NCBI GenBank assembly: GCA_036505485.1 | Contig: DASXTK010000069.1 | Location: 1 to 27,080 of the forward strand | Length of the DNA: 27,080 nt | From: DASXTK01 sp036505485 | GTDB lineage: Bacteria > Actinomycetota > Acidimicrobiia > Acidimicrobiales > VFJN01 | Direction of reading: 5' to 3' | Shown: positions 8,253 through 15,230 of the stretch, piece by piece | How positions within the stretch are numbered: position 1 is the first letter of the stretch | Layout of the letters: each line of letters opens with the position of its first letter | Made by a program: the position numbers and the translations under genes | The notes under the pieces: model-generated | Seen by the model: only the letters and a program-made list of their open reading frames with translations | The model's database searches: none | Told to the model about the DNA's origin: nothing

Positions 8253-9941
8253 CTAGCCGTTCGCCTGCAGAATGGCGAAGCCGCCCAGGTCCTCCAGGTA
8301 AGAAATTCCCGACCCCGTGGTCTCCTCGCGGATCACCTCGGCCAAGTCGCGGCAACCGGGCAGCTCACCGGCCAGCGCTCGCGCCACCTCCTCGTTGGCC
8401 TCGTCGGTCTCGACCAGGTCGCCGTGGGCGTCCCAACCGGCCAGCTCGACGGTGACGTTGCGCTCCCCCGTGACCCGGGTGTTGGGCAGCGTCACCACCA
8501 TGTCTCCGCTGGCTGCGACCGAAAGCAGCTCGACACCATCGGGAACCCCGGCCTGGTCGAGCAGCAGCGTGACATCGGAGGTCTCGGCCAGCTGGGCGAT
8601 CGCCAGGGCTCCGGGATCCAGGCCGGTGTCGAGCTTCGACTCGGCCAGCCCGAGGCCGATCCTTCCGCCCACCGACGTGCGGGCCGCGGCCGCGGCGGTG
8701 GCCAGGTCGGCGCCGCGGTGTGGGGAACCAAAGGTCGTGACCAGGCCAAGCCGAGCCAGGTCGACACCGTGCTGCTCCAGCTCCAGCAGGGCCAGCCTGG
8801 TCACCACCCCACCCATCGAGTGGGCGTAGAGGTCGATGGTCAGGTCCGGGCGCTCGGCCAACATGGCCTCGACCAACTCGGCCAGGCGACGGCCGGAGGC
8901 AACCAGATCGCCTTGAGTGTCGGCGGAGATGTAGGGGCGGGTGGGCAGGTTCTGGAACCCGGTGCCGGTTCCGGGCGTGCGGCCTCCGGCGTAGGAGAAG
9001 CGCAGCACGTCCTCGGGTTGGTAGCCCAGCTCGTCGGTGCGCAAGCCGTCGATCGAGGCGGACTCGCTGGAGGATCCGAGCCCGCCGATCAGCACGGCGA
9101 CCCGGTTGCCGCCGCTCGAGGCCACCGGCTGTCGGGGCGCGGGTGCGTCGGAGCAGGGTTCCGGTGCCACGGCGCTCGACGAGATGGTCCAGGCCAGGTC
9201 GACCATGCGGCGGCCCGGGCTGAGATCAGCGGCGTAGTGCTCCCCCAGCCGGGCCCGATCGACCGCCCATCCCGCGACGTCGGCCAGGCTGGGCAGGTCG
9301 ATCCCGAAGCCGCCGTCGTCGTCGACCTCGAATCCGAGCTGCAGCAGGGCTCGGCGCTCCTCGTCCGGGCCCGAGCCGGGCGGGATCTCGAACGGCAGCA
9401 GTTCCACCCGCACCTCGCCGCCGGATCCGAACAGGGCGGCCGGGTCGAAGTAGCTGTCACCCCGGCGGGCGCCGAAATGCAGCCGTTCGCCCGCCTGGCC
9501 GACGACATCGCCCTGTTGGACGAGCTGGCCGAGCACCACCGCCACGCTGCGGAGATACGAGTAGCTGGTACGCACTCCGTCCGAGTGGGCCAGCGTCACG
9601 TGCAAGGCACCGGCGACGACGCCGGCGAACACCACCTGGCCGGCGGCGCTGGCGTGGACCTCGTCGCCGGGCTCGGTGTCGTATTCGATGCCGCGGTTGC
9701 CGGGACCGAAGGGGTGGGCCGGTGGACGGAACGGGTCCACGATCGGAGCGTCAACCGGTGGCTGATGGACCAGCGGCTCGGCCGTCTGGCCCTCGACCGG
9801 GACCGACGCAGTGGTCAGGGCCACGATCGCCGCGACCAGATGGGCCACGAGCAGCCGGGCCGGCGGCAGGCAGCGCCGGCGATGGCGACGACGACGACGA
9901 CGGACGCGGCGGCGCGTCGGAGTAAGACGATGTTCGAGCAC
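8253..9941 (-). CDS. Secreted fusion: degenerate M23/LytM domain plus alpha/beta-hydrolase (lipase-like)
   Basis: The 562-aa protein has an Arg-rich N-terminus (about 10-23), a hydrophobic segment (about 29-46) and then an exported-type region, so it is probably secreted or membrane-anchored. Residues 68-170 read as a LytM/M23 fold: GIEYDTEPGDEVHASAAGQV, LAHSDGVRTSYSYL and ERLHFGARRG. The usual zinc ligands are replaced: HxGxD is NRGIE, YAHL is YSYL and HLHF is RLHF. It is therefore likely non-catalytic. Residues 278-530 form an alpha/beta hydrolase with the nucleophile elbow AHSMGG (Ser375), FGSPHRG at 404-410, a candidate acid near Asp480 and a candidate His506 in WDAHGD. This resembles PGAP1/triacylglycerol-lipase-like esterases. 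The GTG start has GAGGGGG close upstream. An M23 gene between rpsB and xerC is common in actinobacteria; the hydrolase fusion is the odd part. The substrate is unknown. Confidence 0.82.
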   Translation of the reverse strand: MLEHRLTPTRRRVRRRRRRHRRRCLPPARLLVAHLVAAIVALTTASVPVEGQTAEPLVHQPPVDAPIVDPFRPPAHPFGPGNRGIEYDTEPGDEVHASAAGQVVFAGVVAGALHVTLAHSDGVRTSYSYLRSVAVVLGQLVQQGDVVGQAGERLHFGARRGDSYFDPAALFGSGGEVRVELLPFEIPPGSGPDEERRALLQLGFEVDDDGGFGIDLPSLADVAGWAVDRARLGEHYAADLSPGRRMVDLAWTISSSAVAPEPCSDAPAPRQPVASSGGNRVAVLIGGLGSSSESASIDGLRTDELGYQPEDVLRFSYAGGRTPGTGTGFQNLPTRPYISADTQGDLVASGRRLAELVEAMLAERPDLTIDLYAHSMGGVVTRLALLELEQHGVDLARLGLVTTFGSPHRGADLATAAAAARTSVGGRIGLGLAESKLDTGLDPGALAIAQLAETSDVTLLLDQAGVPDGVELLSVAASGDMVVTLPNTRVTGERNVTVELAGWDAHGDLVETDEANEEVARALAGELPGCRDLAEVIREETTGSGISYLEDLGGFAILQANG

Positions 9942-9945
9942 GGAA

Positions 9946-9980
9946 CCCCCTCAGGGCAGGTCAGATTGCGGATGAGGGGG
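9946..9980 (-). promoter_or_regulatory. Hairpin burying the ribosome site of the M23/lipase gene
   Basis: In the mRNA sense, CCCCCTCA (plus-strand 9973-9980) and TGAGGGGG (plus-strand 9946-9953) pair as a perfect 8-bp stem with a 19-base loop. The downstream arm is the GAGGGGG Shine-Dalgarno of the GTG at 9941. Folded, the site would be hidden. The sequence is seen directly; control of translation is inference. Confidence 0.5.
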
Positions 9981-9994
9981 ATGTCCGACCCAGC

Positions 9995-10041
9995 TTCTTG
10001 GTGCAGAAATCCCCGCTAAGCGGGGATTTCTGCACCAAGAA
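9995..10041. repeat. 47-bp near-perfect palindrome after xerC
   Basis: Arms of 23 bp (9995-10017 and 10019-10041) are exact reverse complements around a single central A. The core is CCCCGCTAAGCGGGG and the outer part ends in TTGGTGCAGAAAT / ATTTCTGCACCAA. The xerC stop codon begins three bases beyond. There is no flanking T-run as in an ordinary terminator, though the stem alone would be very stable in RNA. It could be a factor-assisted or bidirectional terminator, a dispersed intergenic palindrome, or a protein-binding site. I see no second copy in this window. Confidence 0.85.
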
Positions 10042-10043
10042 CG

Positions 10044-10931
10044 CTAGGCCCGAGGATGGGTGGCGTCGAAGACCCGGCGCAGCCGTTCCTTCGACACGTG
10101 GGTGTAGCGCTGGGTGGTCGAGAGGTCGACGTGGCCCAGCAACTCCTGCACCACCCGGAGGTCGGCGCCACCGTCGAGGAGATGGGTGGCGAAGGTGTGG
10201 CGCAAGGCGTGGGGGTGGGTCGGAGCAGCGGCGCGGCGGTCCAGGATCCGCCGGGCATCGCGGGGCGTGAGCCGCTTGCCCCGCTGGTTGAGGAACACCG
10301 CGGCCACCGGTGAGGCCTCGTTGACCAGCTCGTTTCGGCCGCTGTCCAGCCACGTTCGCAAGGCCTGGGCCGCGGGCGTGCTCAGGGGAACCGTGCGGGC
10401 CTTGCCCCCCTTGCCGTGCACGATCAGCCGCAACCGAGCGAGATCGAGATCATCGACGTCGATGCCGGTGAGCTCGGCGATCCGCAGGCCGCTGCCATAG
10501 AGGACCTCGACCACGGCGTCGTCGCGTTGCTCGACCGGCCCAGGCGGCGCGCTGTCGTCTGGGTGGTCGAGCAGCGTACGAATCTCGTCGGGCCGCAGCA
10601 CCCGGGGCAGCCGGGCCTCACCGCGGGGTGAGCCGAGCCCGGCTGACGGATCGGTGGCGAGCACGCCCCGCCGCCGTAGCCAGCCGAAGTAGCGCCGCAG
10701 GGCCGAGGCCCGTCGGGCGATGGTCCGCCGGGCGAAGCCCCGGGTGGCCAGGAACGCCAGATAGCGCCGGAGACAGACTCGGTCGACGCCTTCGGGGGCG
10801 CTCAGCCCGCGCCGTCCGGCCCAGTCGGTGAAGGCCAGCACATCTCGCTGGTAGGCCTCGACCGTCGAGGGCGCCACGTCGGTCAGCGACCGCAGGAAAC
10901 CGTCGAGCTGCCAGCCAGGCTCCCCGGTCAT
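10044..10931 (-). CDS. xerC: Tyrosine recombinase XerC
   Basis: Site-specific recombinase that, with XerD, resolves chromosome dimers at dif. The N-terminal SAM-like DNA-binding domain covers about 8-95 (STVEAYQRDVLAFTDWA). The catalytic domain has the first Arg in GSGLRIAEL (Arg150), the beta-hairpin Lys in HGKGGKARTVPL (Lys174), then HALRHTFATHLLDGG (His241, Arg244), LLGH (His267) and the nucleophile Tyr276 in QRYTHVS. The full catalytic set is therefore intact. I use the ATG giving MTGEPGWQLDGFL (295 aa). A GTG three codons upstream is equally possible, since neither has a clear ribosome site. It follows dprA by about 20 bases. XerC rather than XerD is inferred from the dprA-xerC-rpsB context. 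Confidence 0.94.
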   Translation of the reverse strand: MTGEPGWQLDGFLRSLTDVAPSTVEAYQRDVLAFTDWAGRRGLSAPEGVDRVCLRRYLAFLATRGFARRTIARRASALRRYFGWLRRRGVLATDPSAGLGSPRGEARLPRVLRPDEIRTLLDHPDDSAPPGPVEQRDDAVVEVLYGSGLRIAELTGIDVDDLDLARLRLIVHGKGGKARTVPLSTPAAQALRTWLDSGRNELVNEASPVAAVFLNQRGKRLTPRDARRILDRRAAAPTHPHALRHTFATHLLDGGADLRVVQELLGHVDLSTTQRYTHVSKERLRRVFDATHPRA

Positions 10932-10951
10932 GCCGGTCACGCTAATCGTGG

Positions 10952-12109
10952 TCACGACGCGTCCCGGGCGATGCGTTCGTACCAACCGCCGTCGCGCTCG
11001 ACCCAGCCGGAGGCGCACAACCGATCAAGTGCGCTGGCCAGCTCGACGATGGACAGTCCGGTGCGCAGGGCGATCTCGTCGAGGGACGCTGGCTGCCAGC
11101 CGACAGCTTCCAGAACCGGCTGGTCGTCGGCCGTCGGGGCCGGGCGCCGTTCGACCGGCTGGCGTCGGCTCGCGGCCCCCAGTCCCAGGGCCAGCAGCAC
11201 GTCATCGACATCGCGGACCGGAGTGCGGCCCTCGGCCAGGAGGTCGTTGACGCCGACCGACGCCGCGCTGCGCACCGATCCCGGCACCGCCATCACGTCG
11301 ATGCCCCGGCGGTCGGCCTCGTCGACGGTGTGCAGGGATCCGCCGCGGCGATGTGACTCGACCACGACGACCAGATCGGCCAGCCCGGCCATGATCCGGT
11401 TGCGGGCCGGGAACCGCCAGCGCTCGGGCCTGGTGCCCAACGGTGCTTCCGTGACCAGGAGCCCGACGTCGATGACCGTGGCCCACAGCTCACGCTGGCT
11501 GGCCGGATAGACGACGTCGAGCCCGCTGGCCACGACGCCGACCGGCGGGGCGAGCCGAGCGGCCAGCGCGCCACGATGGGCCGCACCGTCTATGCCCAAG
11601 GCCAGGCCCGACACCACGACCACGCCGGCCGCCGCCAGGTCGCGGCCCAGCTCGAAGGCCATGCCGGCGCCGGTGGCAGTGCAGCGCCGCGTCCCGACGA
11701 TGGCGACTCGGGGCGCATCGTCGAGCACGTCGAGCGAGCCCTGGTGGAACAGCACGATCGGCGGCTCGATGTCGTCGGCCAGAGCTGGCGGATAGCCGGG
11801 CTGGCCGTGCAGCGCTACGCCCAACCCGACGCTCAGGGCCCGCCGCCACCCGGCGCGCACGTCGATAGCGGCCGCGGCGGCCCGCCATCCCGCCACGACG
11901 CCTGCGGCCCGAGGGCCCAGCGCCGCGACGACCGGGGGCTCGCGCCACGGCCCGCCCCGCCGGGCCTTGGCCCAGGCGGCAGCCGGCGACATCGCGCCGA
12001 TCACGGCTGCCAGCCGAGCCGGCCCCATTCCCGGCAGGCCCGCCAGCGCGGAGGCATAGGCCTCCGGCGGCAGTTCGTCGGCTTCGATCGCAACGGCGGC
12101 TGCGCTCAT
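10952..12109 (-). CDS. dprA: DNA-processing protein DprA
   Basis: Single-strand DNA-binding protein that loads RecA on incoming DNA during natural transformation; it is also found in species not known to be competent. The 385 aa begin with a helical SAM/HhH-like region containing LAGLPGMGPARLAAVI (about 22-37). The Rossmann-like domain has VAIVGTRRCTATG at 135-147, SGLALGIDGAAHRGAL at 167-182, then SGLDVVYPASQREL and RFPARNRIMAGLAD. A C-terminal winged-helix domain (about 315-378, SLDEIALRTGLSIVELASAL) is present. The ATG overlaps the comM stop as ATGA, so comM and dprA are coupled. Confidence 0.96.
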   Translation of the reverse strand: MSAAAVAIEADELPPEAYASALAGLPGMGPARLAAVIGAMSPAAAWAKARRGGPWREPPVVAALGPRAAGVVAGWRAAAAAIDVRAGWRRALSVGLGVALHGQPGYPPALADDIEPPIVLFHQGSLDVLDDAPRVAIVGTRRCTATGAGMAFELGRDLAAAGVVVVSGLALGIDGAAHRGALAARLAPPVGVVASGLDVVYPASQRELWATVIDVGLLVTEAPLGTRPERWRFPARNRIMAGLADLVVVVESHRRGGSLHTVDEADRRGIDVMAVPGSVRSAASVGVNDLLAEGRTPVRDVDDVLLALGLGAASRRQPVERRPAPTADDQPVLEAVGWQPASLDEIALRTGLSIVELASALDRLCASGWVERDGGWYERIARDAS

Positions 12110-13620
12110 GCGACTCGCCCCGTGAGGAAGCTCGGGTCGGCCCGGAGCGCCAGGGCGGTGCCCACGTGCTCGGGTCCGAGCGGCGGATCGTCGGCGGCCA
12201 GATCGGCGATGGTCAGCGCCACCCGCCGGGCCCCACCGACCCCGCGGCCGGTCAGGCGGCCGGCGCGCAATGCGTCCTCCAGCACCCGACGGGCCGCGTC
12301 GTCGAGCGGGGCGCAGGATTCGAGTTGCCAGGACCGCAACTCGGCGTTGGCCGGAGCGCCCCGGGCCTGAGCCCGGGACCGGGCCAGGTGCACCCGCTCG
12401 GCCACCGCCGCGGTGGGCTCGGCCCCGGTGGGACTCAGGAGCTCGCCCACCGCGGGGCGACCCAGCTCGATGCGGAGATCGAAGCGGTCGAGCAGCGGAC
12501 CCGACAACCGCCGGGCGTAGCGGTCACGGGCCGCGGGCGAGCACCGGCAGGCCCCTCGCGGCCCGCCAACGGCGCAGGGACACGGGTTCATGGCCGCGAC
12601 CAGCAGCACCCGGGCCGGGAAGATGGCCTTGCTGGCCGCCCGCGAGACCCGGATCACTCCTTCCTCCAGGGGTTGCCGCAGGTTGTCCAAGACCACCGTC
12701 GAGAACTCCCCCAGCTCGTCCAGGAACAGCACTCCACGATGGGCCAACGAGATCTCGCCCGGTTGCAGGGACGGGGAGCCTCCGCCGACCAGGGACACCG
12801 CCGAGGCGCCGTGGTGGGGGCTCCGGAACGGCGGCCGCCGGATCAGCCCACCGGGCGGCAGAGGCAACCCGGCCACCGAGTGGATGCGGGTCGCTTCCAG
12901 CGCCTCATCGCGGGGCAGGTCGGGGAGCAGCCCCGGCAGCCGGCGAGCCAGCATGGACTTGCCGGCCCCGGGCGGTCCGACCATGAGCAGGTGATGGCCA
13001 CCAGCCGCGGCCAGCTCGAGGGCGTAGCGGGCGGCCGGCTGCCCCCGCACGTCGGTCAGGTCGGGGCCGCGCGGCTCGACGGTGGGCGGCGTGGGCGGGG
13101 GAAGGTCCGGCCACTCCACCTCACCCCGCAACGCCTCGACCAAGCCGACGAGGTTCGATGCCACCCGGATGTGGTGCCGCCCGATCAAGCGGGCCTCGAC
13201 TACGGCTCCCATGGCGATGACGATCTCAGGCGCGGACAGGGCGTCGATCAGCGACAGGGCACCGGGGACCGAGCGCAGACTGCCGTCGAGACCCAACTCG
13301 CCCAGGAACGCCCGATCGGCGAGACAGGCCTCGGGGAGCTGCTCATCGGCGACCAGAAGCCCCATGGCCATGGCCAGATCGAGACCGGCGCCCATCTTGC
13401 GCACACCCGAGGGCGCCAAGTTGATCGTGATCTTCCGGGTGGGCCAGCGCAGATCCGACGACAGCAGCGCGGCCCGCACCCGATCACGGGCCTCGCGGCA
13501 GGTGGTGTCGGGCAGCCCGACCACGGTGAACCCCGGCAGCCCGGTCGAGACGTGCACCTCCACCCGGACCGGACGTCCATCGACACCCACCAAAGTGGCC
13601 GAGGAGACAGCAGCGAGCAC
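12106..13620 (-). CDS. comM: ComM / YifB-type Mg-chelatase-like AAA+ helicase
   Basis: A hexameric AAA+ protein; in Vibrio ComM promotes branch migration during DNA integration. The chosen GTG has CAGGAGGG six bases upstream and gives 504 aa. The open frame extends much further upstream, but only across the bluB gene, so that part is rejected. The N-terminal Lon-like domain covers 1-165 (LVGVDGRPVRVEVHVSTGLP, VRKMGAGLDLAMAMG). Walker A GPPGAGKS is at 215-222 and Walker B VLFLDE at 297-302. The SPHHGAS block is at about 268-274. A four-cysteine cluster, NPCPC and GACRC, falls at 346-360. The C-terminal Mg-chelatase helical region ends the protein. It is intact. Confidence 0.96.
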   Translation of the reverse strand: MLAAVSSATLVGVDGRPVRVEVHVSTGLPGFTVVGLPDTTCREARDRVRAALLSSDLRWPTRKITINLAPSGVRKMGAGLDLAMAMGLLVADEQLPEACLADRAFLGELGLDGSLRSVPGALSLIDALSAPEIVIAMGAVVEARLIGRHHIRVASNLVGLVEALRGEVEWPDLPPPTPPTVEPRGPDLTDVRGQPAARYALELAAAGGHHLLMVGPPGAGKSMLARRLPGLLPDLPRDEALEATRIHSVAGLPLPPGGLIRRPPFRSPHHGASAVSLVGGGSPSLQPGEISLAHRGVLFLDELGEFSTVVLDNLRQPLEEGVIRVSRAASKAIFPARVLLVAAMNPCPCAVGGPRGACRCSPAARDRYARRLSGPLLDRFDLRIELGRPAVGELLSPTGAEPTAAVAERVHLARSRAQARGAPANAELRSWQLESCAPLDDAARRVLEDALRAGRLTGRGVGGARRVALTIADLAADDPPLGPEHVGTALALRADPSFLTGRVA

Positions 13621-13714
13621 GGAGAACCCTCCTGAGGATCCAGAAATGGAAAGGAGGGACAGCCGCCATGCCGGGGCTGCTCGCCGAAGGCGCCCTTCGA
13701 TGTGCAAAGAGCGT

Positions 13715-13740
13715 GGAAAGGACCATACACTATCCTTTCC
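13715..13740 (+). promoter_or_regulatory. Dyad and probable leaderless promoter of the 36-aa gene
   Basis: GGAAAGGA (13715-13722) and TCCTTTCC (13733-13740) are perfect inverted arms separated by ten bases. The spacer contains TACACT (13726-13731), which fits the actinobacterial -10 pattern TAnnnT. The overlapping CACTAT ends seven bases before the GTG at 13741. With no Shine-Dalgarno at a useful distance, transcription starting at or near the GTG is likely. Read on the minus strand the same segment gives TAGTGT, a possible -10 toward comM. A further GGAAAGGA copy lies at 13648-13655. Confidence 0.5.
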
Positions 13741-13851
13741 GTGGGTTTCAATCCCTTCCGCAAGCAAAAACGCTCGTACGCCGACTACCTGCTGGTCGCC
13801 GCCGCTCTCGTGGTGTGCATCGCCCTGGTCGCCTGGGCCATCTTCGGCTGA
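13741..13851 (+). CDS. Small single-pass membrane protein, 36 aa
   Basis: The GTG-initiated frame encodes 36 residues: a basic N-terminus (MGFNPFRKQKRSYADY) followed by one hydrophobic helix, about residues 17-35, ending WAIFG. The charge pattern predicts an inner-membrane peptide with its N-terminus inside. It fits exactly between comM (divergent) and bluB (convergent, stop seven bases away), the only sizeable gap there. It has no ribosome site; a -10-like element sits just upstream, suggesting a leaderless message. I have a vague memory of similar short proteins in related actinobacteria but cannot name a family. No function is assigned. A longer overlapping plus-strand frame (13668-13862) has a good ribosome site but no protein-like composition. 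Confidence 0.68.
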   Translation: MGFNPFRKQKRSYADYLLVAAALVVCIALVAWAIFG

Positions 13852-13858
13852 CCGACGC

Positions 13859-14506
13859 CTAGCGCCGCGGGGTCCAGCGGTTGTGGTGGACCGCGAGCTC
13901 CAAGGGGCGGCGTTGGCCCCAGCGATGGCGCTCCAGGTCGGGGACCTGTTCCAGATGGCTGACTGGTCCCACGCAGAGCCAGGCCACCGGCCGGACCCGC
14001 TCGGGTAGTTCGAGCAGGTCGGCCAGGAACCCCTCGCGATAGAACGACACCCAGCCCACGCCCCAGCCCTCAGCGGTGGCGGCCAACCACAGGTTCTGGA
14101 TGGCCAGGCACACCGAGTAGAGCCCGGCGTCGTCGATGGTGTTCCGTCCCAGCACCGCCGGGCGGCCACGGTCGGGGTCGTAGGTCACCACCAGCGACAC
14201 GCTGGACTCCAGCACGCCGTCGATCTTGATCCCGGCGAAGACTCCGGCCTGGTCGGAGGTCAAGGTGGCGGCGAAGTTGTCCCGCTCCTCCTGCACGTGC
14301 TCCCAGAAGCGCCGCTTCAGCTCGACGTCGTCCACGACGACGAAGTCCCACGGCTGGGTCAGGCCCACGCTCGGAGCGGAGTGGGCGGCCCGCAGCAGCC
14401 GCCACAGGGTCTCCATCTCGACCGGCTCACCGGTGAACTGCCCCCGCACGTCACGGCGGCGGAACATCGTCTCGTAGAGGTCGTGCCGCACTTCGGCTCT
14501 GGTCAC
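13859..14506 (-). CDS. bluB: BluB-like 5,6-dimethylbenzimidazole synthase (nitroreductase fold)
   Basis: Flavin-destroying enzyme that converts FMNH2 and O2 to 5,6-dimethylbenzimidazole, the lower ligand of cobalamin. The 215 aa match BluB rather than general nitroreductases: RRDVRGQFTGEPVE at 17-30, AAHSAPSVGLTQPWDFVVV at 40-58, LGRNTIDDAGLYSVCLAIQN, LWLAATAEGWGVGWVSFY at 139-156 and WLCVGPV. As I recall from the Sinorhizobium enzyme, the key residues Asp32 and Ser167 align with Asp19 (RRDVR) and Ser154 (GWVSF), both present. The GTG start has a GGGGGAA site. It lies 14 bases after yraN, so it is probably co-transcribed with it, an unusual place for a B12 gene. A generic nitroreductase role is the alternative. 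Confidence 0.82.
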   Translation of the reverse strand: MTRAEVRHDLYETMFRRRDVRGQFTGEPVEMETLWRLLRAAHSAPSVGLTQPWDFVVVDDVELKRRFWEHVQEERDNFAATLTSDQAGVFAGIKIDGVLESSVSLVVTYDPDRGRPAVLGRNTIDDAGLYSVCLAIQNLWLAATAEGWGVGWVSFYREGFLADLLELPERVRPVAWLCVGPVSHLEQVPDLERHRWGQRRPLELAVHHNRWTPRR

Positions 14507-14520
14507 TCGTCTGTTCCCCC

Positions 14521-14886
14521 TCAGAAAACGCCTTCGAGAATCTCGAGCTTGCCGTCGAGCACCGCGGCCACGTCGAAGCGGACGATGCCGCGCTGAGGAT
14601 TGTCCCGCAGGAATCGTGCGGCCAGGCCTCGGATGCGGCGCTGCTTGGCCACGCTCACCGCCTCGGCCGGTACGCCGAAACGGCTGGAGGTGCGGCTCTT
14701 GACCTCACAGAACACCACCGTCCCATACCCTCGGGCCACGAGGTCAAGCTCCCCATCGCGGCAGCGCCAGTTGCGGGCCAGGATCTCGTAGCCGGCGCTG
14801 GTGTACCACTGCGCGGCCAGCTCCTCCCCCGCGGCACCCAGCTGCTGGTGGTGCCCCGGACGCCGCTCGCCCGCCGACGGGGTCAC
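14521..14886 (-). CDS. yraN: UPF0102 / YraN family nuclease-like protein
   Basis: Small predicted Holliday-junction-resolvase/restriction-endonuclease-fold protein whose role is unproven. The 121 residues contain GAAGEELAAQWYTSAGYEIL, the core ARNWRCRDGELDLVA, VVFCEVKSR (the D...ExK nuclease-like triad) and the AVSVAKQRRIRGLAARFL helix, ending RFDVAAVLDGKLE. The start is a GTG whose last bases overlap the upstream DUF2469 stop (GTGA), with AAAGAG before it. The longer frame upstream is only overlap with that gene. The yraN-comM-dprA neighbourhood is conserved, here with bluB inserted. Confidence 0.93.
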   Translation of the reverse strand: MTPSAGERRPGHHQQLGAAGEELAAQWYTSAGYEILARNWRCRDGELDLVARGYGTVVFCEVKSRTSSRFGVPAEAVSVAKQRRIRGLAARFLRDNPQRGIVRFDVAAVLDGKLEILEGVF

Positions 14887-15176
14887 ATCTCTTTGGGTGG
14901 GAGCTCTTCCACGTTCACGTCGCGGAAGGTCACGATGCGTACCGACTGCACGAAACGGCTGGTCCGGTACATGTCCCACACCCAGGCATCACGGAGCTCC
15001 AGCTCGAGGAACGTGCGATCGCCCTCGGTCCTGACCTCCTGATGCACCTCGTTGGCCAGGTAGAAGCGACGCTCGGTCTCGACCACATAGGAGAACAGCG
15101 GACAGATGTCCTTGTACTCCTTGTAGAGCTGGAGCTCGATTTCGGCCTCGTAGCGTTCGAGGTCCTCGGTGCTCAT
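14883..15176 (-). CDS. DUF2469 domain protein
   Basis: Actinobacteria-restricted short protein of unknown function. The 97 residues start MSTEDLERYEAEIELQLYKE and carry the family block FSYVVETERRFYLANEV, then DAWVWDMYR and VRIVTFRDVNVEELP. This closely resembles the Mycobacterium Rv2901c type. The ATG is preferred over a GTG three codons earlier because AGGG sits about nine bases upstream of it. In Mycobacterium this gene follows lepB and rnhB; here it directly follows rplS. It is coupled to yraN through a GTGA overlap. Confidence 0.93.
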   Translation of the reverse strand: MSTEDLERYEAEIELQLYKEYKDICPLFSYVVETERRFYLANEVHQEVRTEGDRTFLELELRDAWVWDMYRTSRFVQSVRIVTFRDVNVEELPPKEM

Positions 15177-15230
15177 TGGCCGCACCCTAGATCGTCGGTG
15201 ACACGGGCTGTCACCTGTTCTGCCTGCTTA

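Noticed and set aside
8211..10019. 602-residue plus-strand open frame
   Set aside because: Antisense shadow of the M23/lipase gene; low-complexity Gly/Gln/His-rich product and no ribosome site.
9995..10041. The palindrome as the dif recombination site for XerC
   Set aside because: dif sites are about 28 bp with two imperfect half-sites around a 6-bp AT-rich centre. This is a long perfect palindrome with a GC core and does not match.
9961..10353. Open frames on both strands crossing the palindrome, both encoding a segment VQKSPLSGDFCTK
   Set aside because: Identical peptides arise because the palindrome reads the same on both strands. The frames overlap xerC and have no other support.
13668..13862. 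64-codon plus-strand frame with a good AAGGAGGG site
   Set aside because: The ribosome site is attractive, but the product is Arg/Leu/Gly-rich with no pattern and overlaps the better membrane-peptide frame. A leader-peptide role cannot be excluded.
13621..14169. N-terminal extension of comM
   Set aside because: The open frame continues upstream, but only across bluB in another frame. The GTG at 13620 has a strong ribosome site and gives the family N-terminus.
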